From Halichondria panicea (Eukaryota; Porifera; Demospongiae; Suberitida; Halichondriidae): 64,000 nt of DNA. Each line of letters opens with the position of its first letter. Within the stretch, counting starts at the first letter, position 1. The stretch lies in contig NC_087379.1 in the NCBI RefSeq assembly GCF_963675165.1, positions 2,050,201-2,114,200 of the forward strand. The letters run 5' to 3'. The notes beneath the pieces were generated by a model. The model did not search any database and had not been told where the DNA came from. It saw only the letters and a program-made list of their open reading frames with translations. Position numbers and translations under genes: made by a program. Below are positions 54,519 through 64,000 of this stretch, in pieces.

Positions 54519-55919
54519 TAGTCTCGCGGACCCAGACCCTGAAAGAGGGTCTGGCCAATTTCACCGTACAGAGTTGTGTTGACCGCGCCACAAATATCGT
54601 GGCGCTCTAAGTGGCTGATAAGTGTTTGTAGTAAGTTGTGAAACCGCACAGCTGCTGGTAGCTAAAATAGATTTGGCAAATCTAATTTTGTGGTTTCACA
54701 CATCCGTCCTCCACCCACTAACCACTTATCAATGCAAACAGCCACTTAGACCGTAGCCTCGATCCCAGGCCGAGTTTTCGCTTTTATAACGGTTAGGCGA
54801 ACAACTGGGCCTGGTACTAGTTGTCTGCGCATGCGTCAGTCGTTCGTCAGATTCTGACGAATGGATATTCTCGTTCACTTTTGTGACATTTATATTCGTG
54901 TACTATCGTGTACTAGAAGTCAGTTCCCGTTTTATCATTATTGGAATGGCTCTTAGCTGAAGCTTCTCTCTTCTCTGAAGCTTAGAAAACATTATTCTGA
55001 AGACTGAACAACAATGGAAAAGGTATAAAGCTTTGTCAAGCTTGTTAAGGTCAGATATTTTTGTGTGGGCCCTATGCTATCATGTCAAGTCGTGTTCATG
55101 TTTGGTATTAAAAGATCTATAGTATCATCATTAATATGGTGGATCAAGTGAAGAGTGTGAGCTAGAGAACTTGGTGCTGCCATCATCAGCTCGTCGACAA
55201 TGACACTATAACCTGTTTAATACGAGAAATTTAATATGTACATGTATACAGTAGATCTACACGTATTTTGAATGTCTACTTCTCTGTACAGGAGCAATGG
55301 CTACTATCCAGCTATCCCAACATTGTTCCTCTTGGCCATACTAACGGACAAGACTGGACAGTTTAAGGTAAAGGGTTTAACCGTGTTTGGTTTCTTTAAT
55401 ATTGTCCTATACTTACAGGACTGGAGTATGACCTGATCGTTCGAGTGTTGCTGGGTAGCTCAGAGGCATCAAGAGAATCTACGTTTTCTCAAGCAAAGTT
55501 TAACTGAGTTACAAGTTGGGGCCTAGAATCAGAGAAGTCCAGCAGCCTGCTAAATCGTTGAAACGTAATTTGAAGGCATTCAATCATCTTGAAGTTGCCC
55601 TGGGTCACTGTAATCGTGCTGCAGCACAACTGGCAACTCCCCAGGCCCTTGTGAAGCAGCTCCCTATGTGCATCTTTTGTGTACTCACTCTGTGCATTTT
55701 CTGTGTACAAATTTCTATTATTGATTTATTAAATATCTTTGCCGACCACAAATACAATGAAAATTTGACGCATGCGCAGACAACTAGTACCAGGCCCAGT
55801 TGTTCGCCTAACCGTTATAAAAGCGAAAACTCGGCCTGGGATCGAGGCTACTTAGACCGCTGCACAAGTAGCATGTGTAATTTGCCAGACGATAATATAT
55901 CGGCTGGTCCACGAGACTA
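54519..55919. mobile_element. Mutator-like element, TAGTCTCG ends, 9-bp duplication
   Basis: Ends TAGTCTCGCGGACC and GGTCCACGAGACTA. Target duplication GACCAAAGT at 54510-54518 and 55920-55928, lying in the foldback arm. Without the nested element it is about 295 bp. Same terminal TAGTCTC as the MITE at 27687. Confidence 0.85.
54754..55850. mobile_element. 1.1-kb Mutator-like element, TAGCCTCG ends, 9-bp duplication
   Basis: Inverted repeats of about 87 bases (TAGCCTCGATCCCAGGCCGA, then GTTTTCGCTTTTATAACGG and TTGTCTGCGCATGCGTCA). Target duplication CTTAGACCG at 54745-54753 and 55851-55859. The interior has short open pieces (for example around 55420-55505, EYDLIVRVLLGSSEAS, not identified) but no intact transposase. 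Parent-like to the small palindromes at 36484 and 44144. Confidence 0.86.
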
Positions 55920-56253
55920 GACCAAAGTGGCCAACTTGAATTTAGCACTGTGACCACAGAATCTGAAATTAGCTTTTGACTATCAGCTCAGCTTTCACCT
56001 ATCAGCTATGAGCTTTCAGTCAGTATACAGTGGACCTAAGTGGCCAAGTTGAATTTAGCACTGTGACCACAGAATCTAATGCATATGAAATTAGATTTTG
56101 ACTATATATCAGCTCAGCATTCAGCTTTTGGCTTATCAGCTATCAGTGAACCAGATCAGATCATCACACTGAATTTTGCATAGAAATAAACTTTTCGCAA
56201 GCAGCAAATTAAATCAGCTAAGGCTGTAGCTAGCTATCAGCTATCTAGCTATC

Positions 56254-56363
56254 CAGAGAAGGTACAACATCCGCGTGTCTTTAACACACACATTCTGAAC
56301 TTTGACCTAAGGAATGTGTGTCTAAAACGTTTCCTTTGACACGCGGATGTCGTACCTCCTCTG
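56254..56363. mobile_element. 110-bp MITE, CAGAGAAGGTAC ends, 9-bp duplication
   Basis: CAGAGAAGGTACAACATCCG and its near-complement; target duplication CTAGCTATC at 56245-56253 and 56364-56372. Inserted in the left foldback arm only; the right arm (about 57345) shows the empty site. Confidence 0.88.
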
Positions 56364-57439
56364 CTAGCTATCGGCTCTCTGCATGGCCAGTCCCACATCT
56401 AGTCTGGCCACGCCCCCCAATTAAATTAAAATGAGGCTGCTAACATTACTACTAGGATTTTAACCTAACTATGTGACTTTAAATTTTTTTATGCATCCAT
56501 AACATATCAAAAATCAATCCATATAACTCGATAAAGTATTACCAAGTATCGTAATCTAGGGCGATAGGTTCTTAGTGAATCTGGATAAAGTTAAGTGTAT
56601 GGCATCTTGAAGGGATATTGTTACACATTAGTTTGGTGTATACAGATATCTTCCAACATAATGATTAATACTCAACCTGCAACTGTTCAATGTTTGTTGT
56701 TTGTTTGACCACCTTAAAGTTGTTCCTGGGAAATAAGGGCGTGTACAGGGTGAATTTGCTCCACCACACTGCACGTCACAGTCTCAATCAAGCAATACTC
56801 GACAGTGGGGACAGGAGGAGCCTAAATCAAACCACCTATGGATTATATTATGTGTGACCTGCGCCGGGCGATAGGTGATTTGATTTAGGCTCCTCATGTC
56901 CCCATGTCGAGTATTGCTTGATTGAGACTGGAACGTGCAGTGTGGTGGAGCAAATTCACCCTTTACACGCCCTTATCCCAGGAACAACCTTAGGTGATCA
57001 AACAAACAAACATTTGCAGGTTGAACTAGCTGAGTATTAATCATTATGTTGGAAGTACACCAAACTGATGTGTGACAGTAAGCATTCCCTTCAAGATGCC
57101 ATATACTTAACTTTATCCAGACTCACTAAGAACCTGTCGCCCTAGATTACGATACTTGGTAATTACTAATTAATTAATAAGTTATGGATCGATTTTTGAT
57201 ATAATTATTATGTCATGGATGCATAAAAAAATTAATGATTAGAAAATCCTAGCAGTAATGTTAGCAGCCTCATTATAATTTTCAATTTGGGAGGGCATGG
57301 TTAAACTAGATGTGGGACTGGCCAGCAAGATATATAGCCATGCAGAGAGCTAGCTACAGCCTTAGCTGATTTAGTTTGCTGCTTGCGAAAAGTTCATTTC
57401 TATGCAAAATTCAGCGTGATGATCTGATCTGGTTCACTG

Positions 57440-57980
57440 ATAGCTGATAAGCCAAAAGCTGAAAGCTGAGCTGATATAATTTTATAGTCAAAATCTAATT
57501 TCATACTCATTAGATTCTGTGGTCACAGTGCTAAATTCAACTTGGCCACTTAGGTCCACTGTACTGACTGAAAGCTGAGCTGATATAATTTTATAGTCAA
57601 AATCTAATTTCATACGCATTAGATTCTGTGGTCACAGTGCTAAATTTAACTTGGCCACTTATAAAGGTCCACTGTACTGACTGAAAGCTGAGCTGATATA
57701 ATTTTATAGCTAATTTCATACTCATTAGATTCTGTGGTCACAGTGCTAAATTCAACTTGGCCACTTAGGTCCACTGTACTGACTGAAAGCTGAGCTGATA
57801 TAATTTTATAGTCAAAATCTAATTTCATACGCATTAGATTCTGTGGTCACAGTGCTAAATTCAACTTGGCCACTTAGGTCCACTGTACTGACTGAAAGCT
57901 GAGCTGATAGCCAAAAGCTAATTTCAGATTCTGTGCACGTGGTCACAGTGCTAAATTCAAGTTGGCCACTTTGGTCCACT
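57440..57980. repeat. Tandem 103-113-bp units in right foldback arm
   Basis: GGTCCACTGTACTGACTGAA starts at 57553, 57666, 57769 and 57878. Each unit also holds AAAGCTGAGCTGATATAATT and AGATTCTGTGGTCACAGTGC. The left arm carries about two inverted units (55929-56060), so copy number differs between arms. Confidence 0.85.
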
Positions 57981-58116
57981 GATCCTCTGACCTTCTCTGC
58001 TCATATAGATCATAATCCTGTTAAACAAAAATTGGAAAAGTGTCAAAAAAATCTAAATACTAGTCTAGATCCATCTTGAATCTTTCAGCAGTGTAGGGAA
58101 GGTGAGAGGGCGGTGG

Positions 58117-58935
58117 GAATTATTATTATTATTATTATGAGAGCTTTACAGCATATGACATTACAGAAAATAGAGTAAGGTAGCAAGGTCTAGCAGGCAT
58201 ACATCCTAATGCTGACAGACTGACCCCTTTTCAGGGGCAGCTGGAACAAAACAAAACAAGAAAAAACAAACAAAAAAATCAAAAAAAAATCATTATATTG
58301 TGTGGCAGTTCTGGCATGGGCATGAATATCAGTTGGTACGAGCACACATCCGATTGTTCAAAATTCTTTCAAAGTTAGATATTAAATATTGCCGTACTTT
58401 TTGTTTTATACTGTAGACAGATGTTGAAAAGTCCAACACATCAGCCGGGAGTGAGTTCCATAATTTGGCAATTCTGTTTACTGCCAATAGGTAGAAATTT
58501 CTTGTATAGTTGGTTTTTCCCCTTGTCACGTAAAGTTTCCTTCCAGTCTGACCTGCTCTTGTTTTACTTGATGTGAAAGATATTAGTTGAGCAATGGTAT
58601 TTTGGTGATTTCAGACATTTTACAAGATACATAATGTCCTGCAATTCTAGCTAATTAATGCATTAGTGGTAACAATTTTAGTTTCAATAGTCTTGATTTG
58701 TAACATGAGGTAAAGTCGTTCAGAATGTATTTCGTAGCTCTTTTTTGTACACGTTCTATACTTTGTATGTCTTTGATATACATTGGCCTCCATAACTGAG
58801 AGCAGTATAATAGGTGACTTCTTACCAGAGATAGATATATACAGTTGTTTTTTTAGATTAGTTGAAGAGTTTGCTGGGATGGTCCTCTTGATTAGGTTGA
58901 GAGAGATGTATGATTTTTGCAGACTAGGCTGTTTT
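58117..58935 (-). mobile_element. CR1/jockey-type LINE, 5'-truncated copy
   Basis: The minus strand encodes LIRRTIPANSSTNLKKQ, HLLYCSQLWRPMYIKDIQ, RATKYILNDF, RNFYLLAVNRIAKLWNSLPA: the C-terminal part of the same LINE type as 44655. Ends in an A-rich segment and the (ATT)n tail at 58117-58138. Stops and shifts present. Confidence 0.8.
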
Positions 58936-59149
58936 TTTGTTTTTAAACTATTTATGCATACAGCAAAGGTAACAGAAAATAGCAGAATAGAAGCTAATCC
59001 AAATCAGTTACCTACACAAAAACAATACAAAAACAATACACAACAACCTACAACAGAACAAGTAAATTACACTTAATTAATCTACAGTATATAACTGATT
59101 TTTAAAGAATACAAGTGATATACCATCTGTGTCAAAACCTAATTGGTTC
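58936..59149. other. Spacer between LINE relics
   Basis: AAAACAATAC repeats and AT-rich DNA, no gene. Confidence 0.4.
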
Positions 59150-60760
59150 TAGACTAATATAGTATCCGGGAAGAAGGAAGATTAGATGTCGCAAATGGGA
59201 CCGAAAGCTGTGTATAGTGTTCAAATGTCTTAACTGGTAAGGCTGGACTCTGATGGTGAACGAAAGATTGGGATAGGATTTGTCCCCTGATATAATCTAC
59301 ATGGTTAGCAGTGTCTCATAATCCTCATCCCATTTCTTGGTGCACACTTTTAGGGCAAACTTCTGGGTGTCCTCCAGTAACTTAATGTCCTTAGCCAAGT
59401 GGGGGGGGGGGCTCCAGACAGCAGAGGCGTATTCTAAATAAGGTCTAATTAGTAATTTGTATAGTTTTGAGGTAGTGCCAGGTTTCGAGTATTTGTAAAA
59501 GCTCCTGTGGAGCATGCTAATAGGTTTTCTTGATTTATTGCATGTAGAAGTAAAATGCTTGGTCCAGGAGAAATCACTTGAGAAGTTGACGCCAAGGTAT
59601 TTGAAAACATCTACCCTTGAGAGAGAAAAATTGTCGTCAATAGTAAGAGTGGAGTTCGGAAGTGTGGGTGAGTGTTTCCTAGAGAAGGTCATGTAGCAAC
59701 ATTTTTGAACGTTTAGCTTCAAGTGATTGTGGGATATCCAGTAGCAGAGTGAGTTCACATCATCCTGGAGTTTTGAGTAGTCAGATTGTGAACTGATTGA
59801 CCTGTAGAGCGCGATGTCGTCAGCATACATTGCTATGCTGCTCGATGACACACAGTTGGCAGCCTTATCAATATAGATTAGGAAGAGTAGGGGGCCAAGA
59901 ATTGACCCCTGAGGGACTCCTGAAATCACAGGTATAGGAGGCTTGATTCTACACCATCAAGAACAACCAGCTGGAGCCTTCCCGATAGATAGCTTTCAAT
60001 CCATTTGGTGATGAATGGGTTTAATCCTATTTGTTTTAGTTTATTTAGCAAAGGAAGGTGGGGGACTGAGTCAAAGGCCTGAGATCAAAAAACACAGAAC
60101 ACATCTCACATCTCTTCCCCCCATCCAGGGATTCAAGGCAGTCGTGTGAAAAAGATATGAGGGCTGCAGTTGTGGACTTCCCTGCAGTGAATCCCCATTG
60201 TTAAGAGGACAGGGGAGAGTTAGTATTGAGATGCCGGGGTTGTCATGACACTCAGTATGTGCCTCTCCAGAATTTTGCTGATGACAGGCAGAATAGATAT
60301 TGGTCTATAGTTTGCAGGATTTTCTCTGTCACCAGACTTTGGGATTGGGACCACACGAGCGAACTTCCATTCTCTGGGAACCTTACCAGTTTTGATAGAA
60401 AGACTGAAAAGTTTGGAGAGGCTGGGGGTTATAGAATGTGCTGTGTTTTTTAGCATTAGAGCTGAGATACTGTCTGCTCCAGTTGATTTTTTTACTTCCA
60501 GCGTAGTGAGAAGTGGAAGAAGTGTATCCTCTGAGCAAAGGAAGTCATCAGGTAAATTAGACAGAGTATTAGTGTCAAACAGGCCGCTGTTTCCTGGTAG
60601 ATTGCCAGAATGGTTGTCGAAGTTTTTGAAGAACTGTTCATTGAGAATGTTTGCTCTAGCTGTTGCTGCTAGACCACTTCTGGCTACTTGCAGTGTCTCT
60701 GTACTGTACAGCCTACAAAACAGTGGAGCATCGAGGTGCCTAATGGTACCTAATCGTAAT
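59150..60760 (-). mobile_element. Second LINE family relic, reverse transcriptase
   Basis: Minus strand 5' to 3': LEVKKSTGADSISALMLKNT, KVPREWKFARVVPIPKSGD, NPANYRPISILPVISKILERH (60220-60530), a degraded stretch (59930-60220), then GVPQGSILGPLLFLIYID, the YADD catalytic box (near 59825), HLKLNVQKCCYMTFSRK, FKYLGVNFSSDFSW and LIRPYLEYASAVWSP (59297-59929). A CR1-like RT with intact catalytic residues in a 210-codon open piece, but the element as a whole is broken. A different family from the 44655 LINE. Confidence 0.84.
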
Positions 60761-60830
60761 TAGATTCTTATGAGCGCACGTGATAAAACCTGACGGTGGA
60801 TGACGCGCGTCCAAACTCCTCTGGGTCTAC

Positions 60831-60940
60831 CAGACGAGGTACGACATCCGCGTGTCAAAGGAAACGTTTTAGACACACATTCCTTAGGCCAAAGTTCGGA
60901 ATGTGTGTGTTAAAGATACGCGGATGTCGTACCTCCTCTG
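60831..60940. mobile_element. 110-bp MITE, CAGACGAGGTAC ends, second copy
   Basis: Same family as 56254-56363 in the opposite orientation (CGAGGTACGACATCCGCGTG ... GCGGATGTCGTACCTCCTCTG in parts). Flanks share GGTCTA, a degraded target duplication. Confidence 0.82.
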
Positions 60941-61101
60941 GGTCTAGAGCAGAGCATTACAGGATGTGGGATGTAACAGGATAGCCTCGAATCAAAGATA
61001 ATTATAGGCAACGGTAAAAAAAATGATGTGACACACTTAGGTCATTGGAATTGCATCACCTTGCCTCTACTTTTGTTGCCTCCAAATGGCAATAAGAATA
61101 A

Positions 61102-61177
61102 GGCCACACCTTTATGTTTCACGGATTTTCAAGGTAATATTTTAGTCCGTGAAACATAAGATCAATTTGGTGTGGCC
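61102..61177. mobile_element. PIF/Harbinger-like MITE, 76 bp, TAA duplication
   Basis: Ends GGCCACACC / GGTGTGGCC with the inner arm TTATGTTTCACGGA; TAA at 61099-61101 and 61178-61180. Confidence 0.78.
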
Positions 61178-61355
61178 TAACTGAGTGAACAAGTCTTTAT
61201 CTGAAAGAAGTCATTGATGACAGATGTAAGTTGACATATCAAGAATCTGCTTCATGTTAATTAAATACTGAGAGGGATTCTCAAAGTCAACAAAAGAGAG
61301 AGAAGCTCAGAAACTCAATACTGCTTATGCTCATGTTCATTGTCACATTTGATAA

Positions 61356-61631
61356 GGCCACTCCAAGTGATACTCTGGTTTCTGGTCCACCGCCGCATCA
61401 GATTTTATTCTTAGATTTATATCTCATTATTGGATTTCTATCTCATTATTTCTACTACGCATGCGCAGAATGGTCCATGTGGTACAAAATAGTGTGATAA
61501 TGATATTCATTTGCAAAATAATGAGATTCATAAGGTGAAATTGATAATGACGCAATGAGAAAAGCCGCCCGCCCGCATGTGCAATTAGAAAAACTTCAGG
61601 ACCAGAAACCAGAGTGTCACTTGGAGTGGCC
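61356..61631. mobile_element. PIF/Harbinger-like MITE, 276 bp, TAA duplication
   Basis: Ends GGCCACTCCAAGTGATACTC and GAGTGTCACTTGGAGTGGCC (near-complementary over 33 bases). TAA at 61353-61355 and 61632-61634. Second copy, inverted, at 62751-63019. Confidence 0.88.
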
Positions 61632-62339
61632 TAAGCTCTGGGCTTGTGTGCACAGGAACTAGAGAACATAGTTACTGTAGCTATTATCAATAAGTTCTCC
61701 GTGAATGACAGACAAACCAAAGTTGCTTTTCAATATCAACATGTACATGTCACGTCAACGTACGTACAATAAATTAACACAAACTCATAATAAGCTGCAT
61801 AATGAGCTGCTACTGAGTACTGAGGTATATAGAGCTGGTGCTATACAACCGTACAAGTCTTCAAGGCCGTAGACAGTGGGGGGGGCAGGGGGGCAGTTGC
61901 TAGTCTCGCGAGCAGACGTAGGAGGGAGGGAACGTCTGGTCACTATTGCAGCAATTCCGTGGGACCCCTGCCAGAATGTTGGCAGTGCCAATCAGATTTG
62001 TCCACGTCATAGTGGGCGGGTAACACCCCGTATATTTTCCTATTATAGCATAAAATGAACGTGAAAAGAAGGATTATTGACTCTAGCAAAGGCTAATTTT
62101 AGTATTGAACCATACCTGGCTGCGAAGGAACTCGGTACAAGGAGCTCAGACCAAGCAAGAGCTAGCTAGCTGCGAATGAAAATATTTGTCTACATGTGAA
62201 TTTGGTTAATTTACAAATATCTTGCACGTGACTACATTCCTCAGTGCCATGGAATTGCTGCAATACATCTCCCTCCCCATGCATATCACCATTTATAATT
62301 TTTTCAGTTAGCAATGCATATAATTTACAAATATCTTGG
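61632..62339. other. Intergenic, no gene recognised
   Basis: Unique sequence with a G-rich run at 61878-61895. No supported exon on either strand. Confidence 0.5.
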
Positions 62340-62750
62340 AATTGCACAGCATAAAGTGAAGATATATTAATCGGGTATACAATTACAGAGTTGGGTTGAG
62401 TCCTGGCTTGGCTCCTACGAGGACTACGGCTCGTGCCTCTGATCCATCTGATGACTATCTTAACCCTTTCCCCGCTTTAGCCGACTATAGTCGGCACATG
62501 GCTACTGTAGAGTTCAAAAAACCATTGTGCACGCTGTGTTGGAGCTATGAGGTACCAGCACATGCGCATATATCAGTGTATTGGAAACCTGATTGTTCTT
62601 GAAAAGATCTTCTCTTTCTTTCTGCTACCGTAACTAAGCATTAGTATACCCTCATGCAATGTAATGTGTGTGAGAGAGTGTGAAACAAACTTTTAGTGAC
62701 CTGCCTTACCATATCTCAGGATTGGAATGCGACACTTATTGAAATATTTA

Positions 62751-63019
62751 GGCTACTCCAAGTGACACTCTGGTTTCTGGTCCTGAAGTTTTTCTAATTG
62801 CATGCGGGCGGCGGCTTTTCTCATTATGTCATTATCAATTTCACCTTATGAATCCCATTATTTTGCAAATGAATATCATTATCACACTGTGCCACATGGA
62901 CCATTATGCGTATGCGTAGTAGAAATAATGAGATAGAAATCCAATAATGATATAGAAATCCAAAAATAAAATCTGATGCGGGCGGTGGACCAGAAACCAG
63001 AGTATCACTTGGAGTGGCC
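62751..63019. mobile_element. PIF/Harbinger-like MITE, 269 bp, TTA duplication
   Basis: Ends GGCTACTCCAAGTGACACTC and TATCACTTGGAGTGGCC; TTA at 62748-62750 and 63020-63022. The duplicated locus at 39659-39661 has a single TTA with no insert, giving a paralogous empty site. Confidence 0.92.
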
Positions 63020-63195
63020 TTATAGTAGGGTAAGAGTTTTAGATTGGGTTGAACTGAAATCAGTATCAAAAACAGATTAACATTTCATCTGATATCGCTA
63101 AATGTATGATGGTGAGCTCACCATCCAGCTAATAATTTGTTGTTCCCCAAATGGTCATTTGGAAAGTCTAAACCAGTTCTGTGCTCTTGCCTTAT

Positions 63196-63470
63196 CTCAA
63201 TATCTGGAGGAGGGGTAGCTGATGGTTCAGGGGTTAGTATCAATATCTGGAGGAGGGGTAGCTGATGGTTCAGGGGTTAGTATCTCAATATCGGGAGGAG
63301 GGGTAGCTGATGGTTCAGGGGTTAGTATCTCAATATCTGGAGGAGGGGTAGCTGATGGTTCAGGGGTTAGTATCTCAATATCTGGAGGAGGGGTGGCGGA
63401 TGGTTCAGGGATTGGTATCTCAATATCTGGAGGAGGGGTAGCTGATGGTTCAGGGGTTGATATCTCAGGG
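63196..63470. repeat. 45-bp coding tandem repeat (15-residue units)
   Basis: About six units of GAGGAGGGGTAGCTGATGGT plus GTTAGTATCTCAATATC (plus strand); on the coding strand PEPSATPPPDIEILT. Copy A (39840-39950) has only about two to three units. Confidence 0.9.
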
Positions 63471-63891
63471 GTAGCTGATGGTTCGGGGGGTGGTAGTTCT
63501 CTCCTGTACTCTATTGATTTGGGTAGGAAGAAACTGAGTGCAAAGATTAAAGCGGCTGAGATCATCATCAGATCGAACATAAAGTGGAAATTCAGTGGCC
63601 AGCTGAGACCTGCACGGGAGGAGAGAAAGACGAAATGATGACTGCATGTATATGCAATGTGACGATGTTCCTAGTCTATAATATACATGTACAATTAACT
63701 ACATCAGTTCTGCACGCAATCATATCAATTTTGGTCTGTTACTAGTTTTAAACCTCTCATTAGTCGGCTTAATTTATCTCACCTGTTTTCTCGCTCCATG
63801 CAAAGATTGGAGCACTGGCCACGGGTCCTATGGAATTCCCCACGGCAGCCAGAGCCTGGCCGATTCCATTCACCATCCCCTTACTGCTGGG
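63227..63891 (-). pseudogene. Transporter 3' end, copy B (frameshifted tail, partial)
   Basis: Exons 63783-63891 (109 bp, KGMVNGI...GPVAS region) and 63227-63609, same phases as copy A (G|GT). The last exon has six PEPSATPPPDIEI-type units. Two bases are lost near 63240 (TATCAATATC versus TATCTCAATATC), so the frame ends in DIDTNP at 63227 and misses the final 20 or so residues seen in copy A. Whether copy B is otherwise complete cannot be judged, because upstream exons lie beyond the window. The truncation affects only the tail, so the protein might still work. Confidence 0.75.
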
Positions 63892-64000
63892 CTGCATGGA
63901 AATGGGGGAAATAAATTCAAGAACGAATTATTGTACGCAGCTTATTGATTTTATGGAAAGTAGCAAGCTGAGTATTTTTGACAAGCATATACATACAGGT

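Larger units (their letters stand above)
54505..57981. mobile_element. Foldback element of 3.5 kb with nested insertions
   Basis: Outer ends CAGTGGACCAAAGT and ACTTTGGTCCACTG. Left arm (54505-54518 plus 55929-56835) and right arm (56866-57981) are inverted copies over about 0.9-1 kb: CAAGTTGAATTTAGCACTGT, TTGCTCCACCACACTGCACG, ATGAGGCTGCTAACATTACT and GCATGGCCAGTCCCACATCT pair with the right arm. The centre is at about 56850. Arms contain tandem units (two left, four to five right), which is the structure of foldback elements. It is interrupted by the elements at 54519-55919 and 56254-56363. Confidence 0.82.
62340..64000. repeat. Segmental duplication, copy B (runs off window)
   Basis: Counterpart of 39170-40460, same orientation, with the MITE at 62751-63019 added. 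Covers the 3' end of the transporter gene. Confidence 0.85.

Noticed and set aside
57440-57980. CRISPR-like regular repeats
   Set aside because: Units of 103-113 bp are repeats throughout with no unique spacers, and they lie in a foldback arm of an animal genome.
63222-63638. Plus-strand frame with SISGGGVADGSGV repeats
   Set aside because: It is the opposite-strand reading of the PEPSATPPPDIEI repeat of the transporter tail, where exon phases and splice sites support the minus strand.

Overview
The window is animal nuclear DNA, most likely from a demosponge (Amphimedon/Halichondria type). Evidence: GT-AG introns, small genes separated by AT-rich, repeat-dense spacers, sponge-type short-chain (spongin-like) collagens, RING/TRAF proteins, kinases with HRDxSSxNV catalytic loops joined to NHR or Kelch domains, and eukaryotic LINE, Copia, Mutator-like, pogo, PIF/Harbinger and ISL2EU-like mobile elements. 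The species call is inference from gene content.

Layout. 0-3.3 kb: two minus-strand short-chain collagen genes; copy 1 is frameshifted and runs off the left edge, copy 2 is intact. 3.7-5.1 kb: a 170-bp tandem repeat broken by two MITEs. 6-9.3 kb: a tandem pair of RING-zf-TRAF-coiled coil-MATH genes, one intact and one decayed. 10-15.3 kb: repeats, an isolated exon resembling the SPT5 C-terminal repeat, and a decayed multipass Cys-rich receptor gene. 15.8-18.2 kb: a three-exon gene joining a Neuralized (NHR) domain to a protein kinase. 19.1 kb: an isolated NUP210-like exon. 21.2-23.0 kb: an intact 602-aa member of the same broad type of Cys-rich multipass protein. 24.7-26.9 kb: a kinase-coiled coil-Kelch gene with three lesions, all in the kinase half. 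27.2-32.2 kb: a Copia relic split by a 3,460-bp ISL2EU-like transposon and by a Mutator-like MITE. 32.9-35.8 kb: an SPT5 KOW-linker fragment joined to collagen copy 3 (decayed), then collagen copy 4 (intact). 36.8-38.6 kb: kinase and Kelch pseudogene pieces. 39.8-43.3 kb: the C-terminal half of a major-facilitator transporter gene, whose 3' end is duplicated at 62.3-64 kb. 44.6-51.9 kb: LINE relics and foldback/MITE elements. 52.1-53.6 kb: a three-exon orphan protein with about seven membrane segments. 54.5-58.0 kb: a foldback element of several kb with three nested insertions. 58.1-60.8 kb: two further LINE relics.

Functional themes are extracellular matrix (collagens), signalling and innate-immunity type modules (TRAF, NHR-kinase, kinase-Kelch, Cys-rich receptors) and membrane transport. 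Most families appear both as an intact copy and as nearby decayed copies, so the region looks like a birth-and-death neighbourhood shaped by tandem duplication and dense mobile DNA. The clearest mobile-element evidence is exact target-site duplications: 9 bp for Mutator-like elements, AT for the ISL2EU-like element, TTA/TAA for PIF/Harbinger-like MITEs, and TA for pogo/mariner-like MITEs. All domain assignments were made by eye without a database search.
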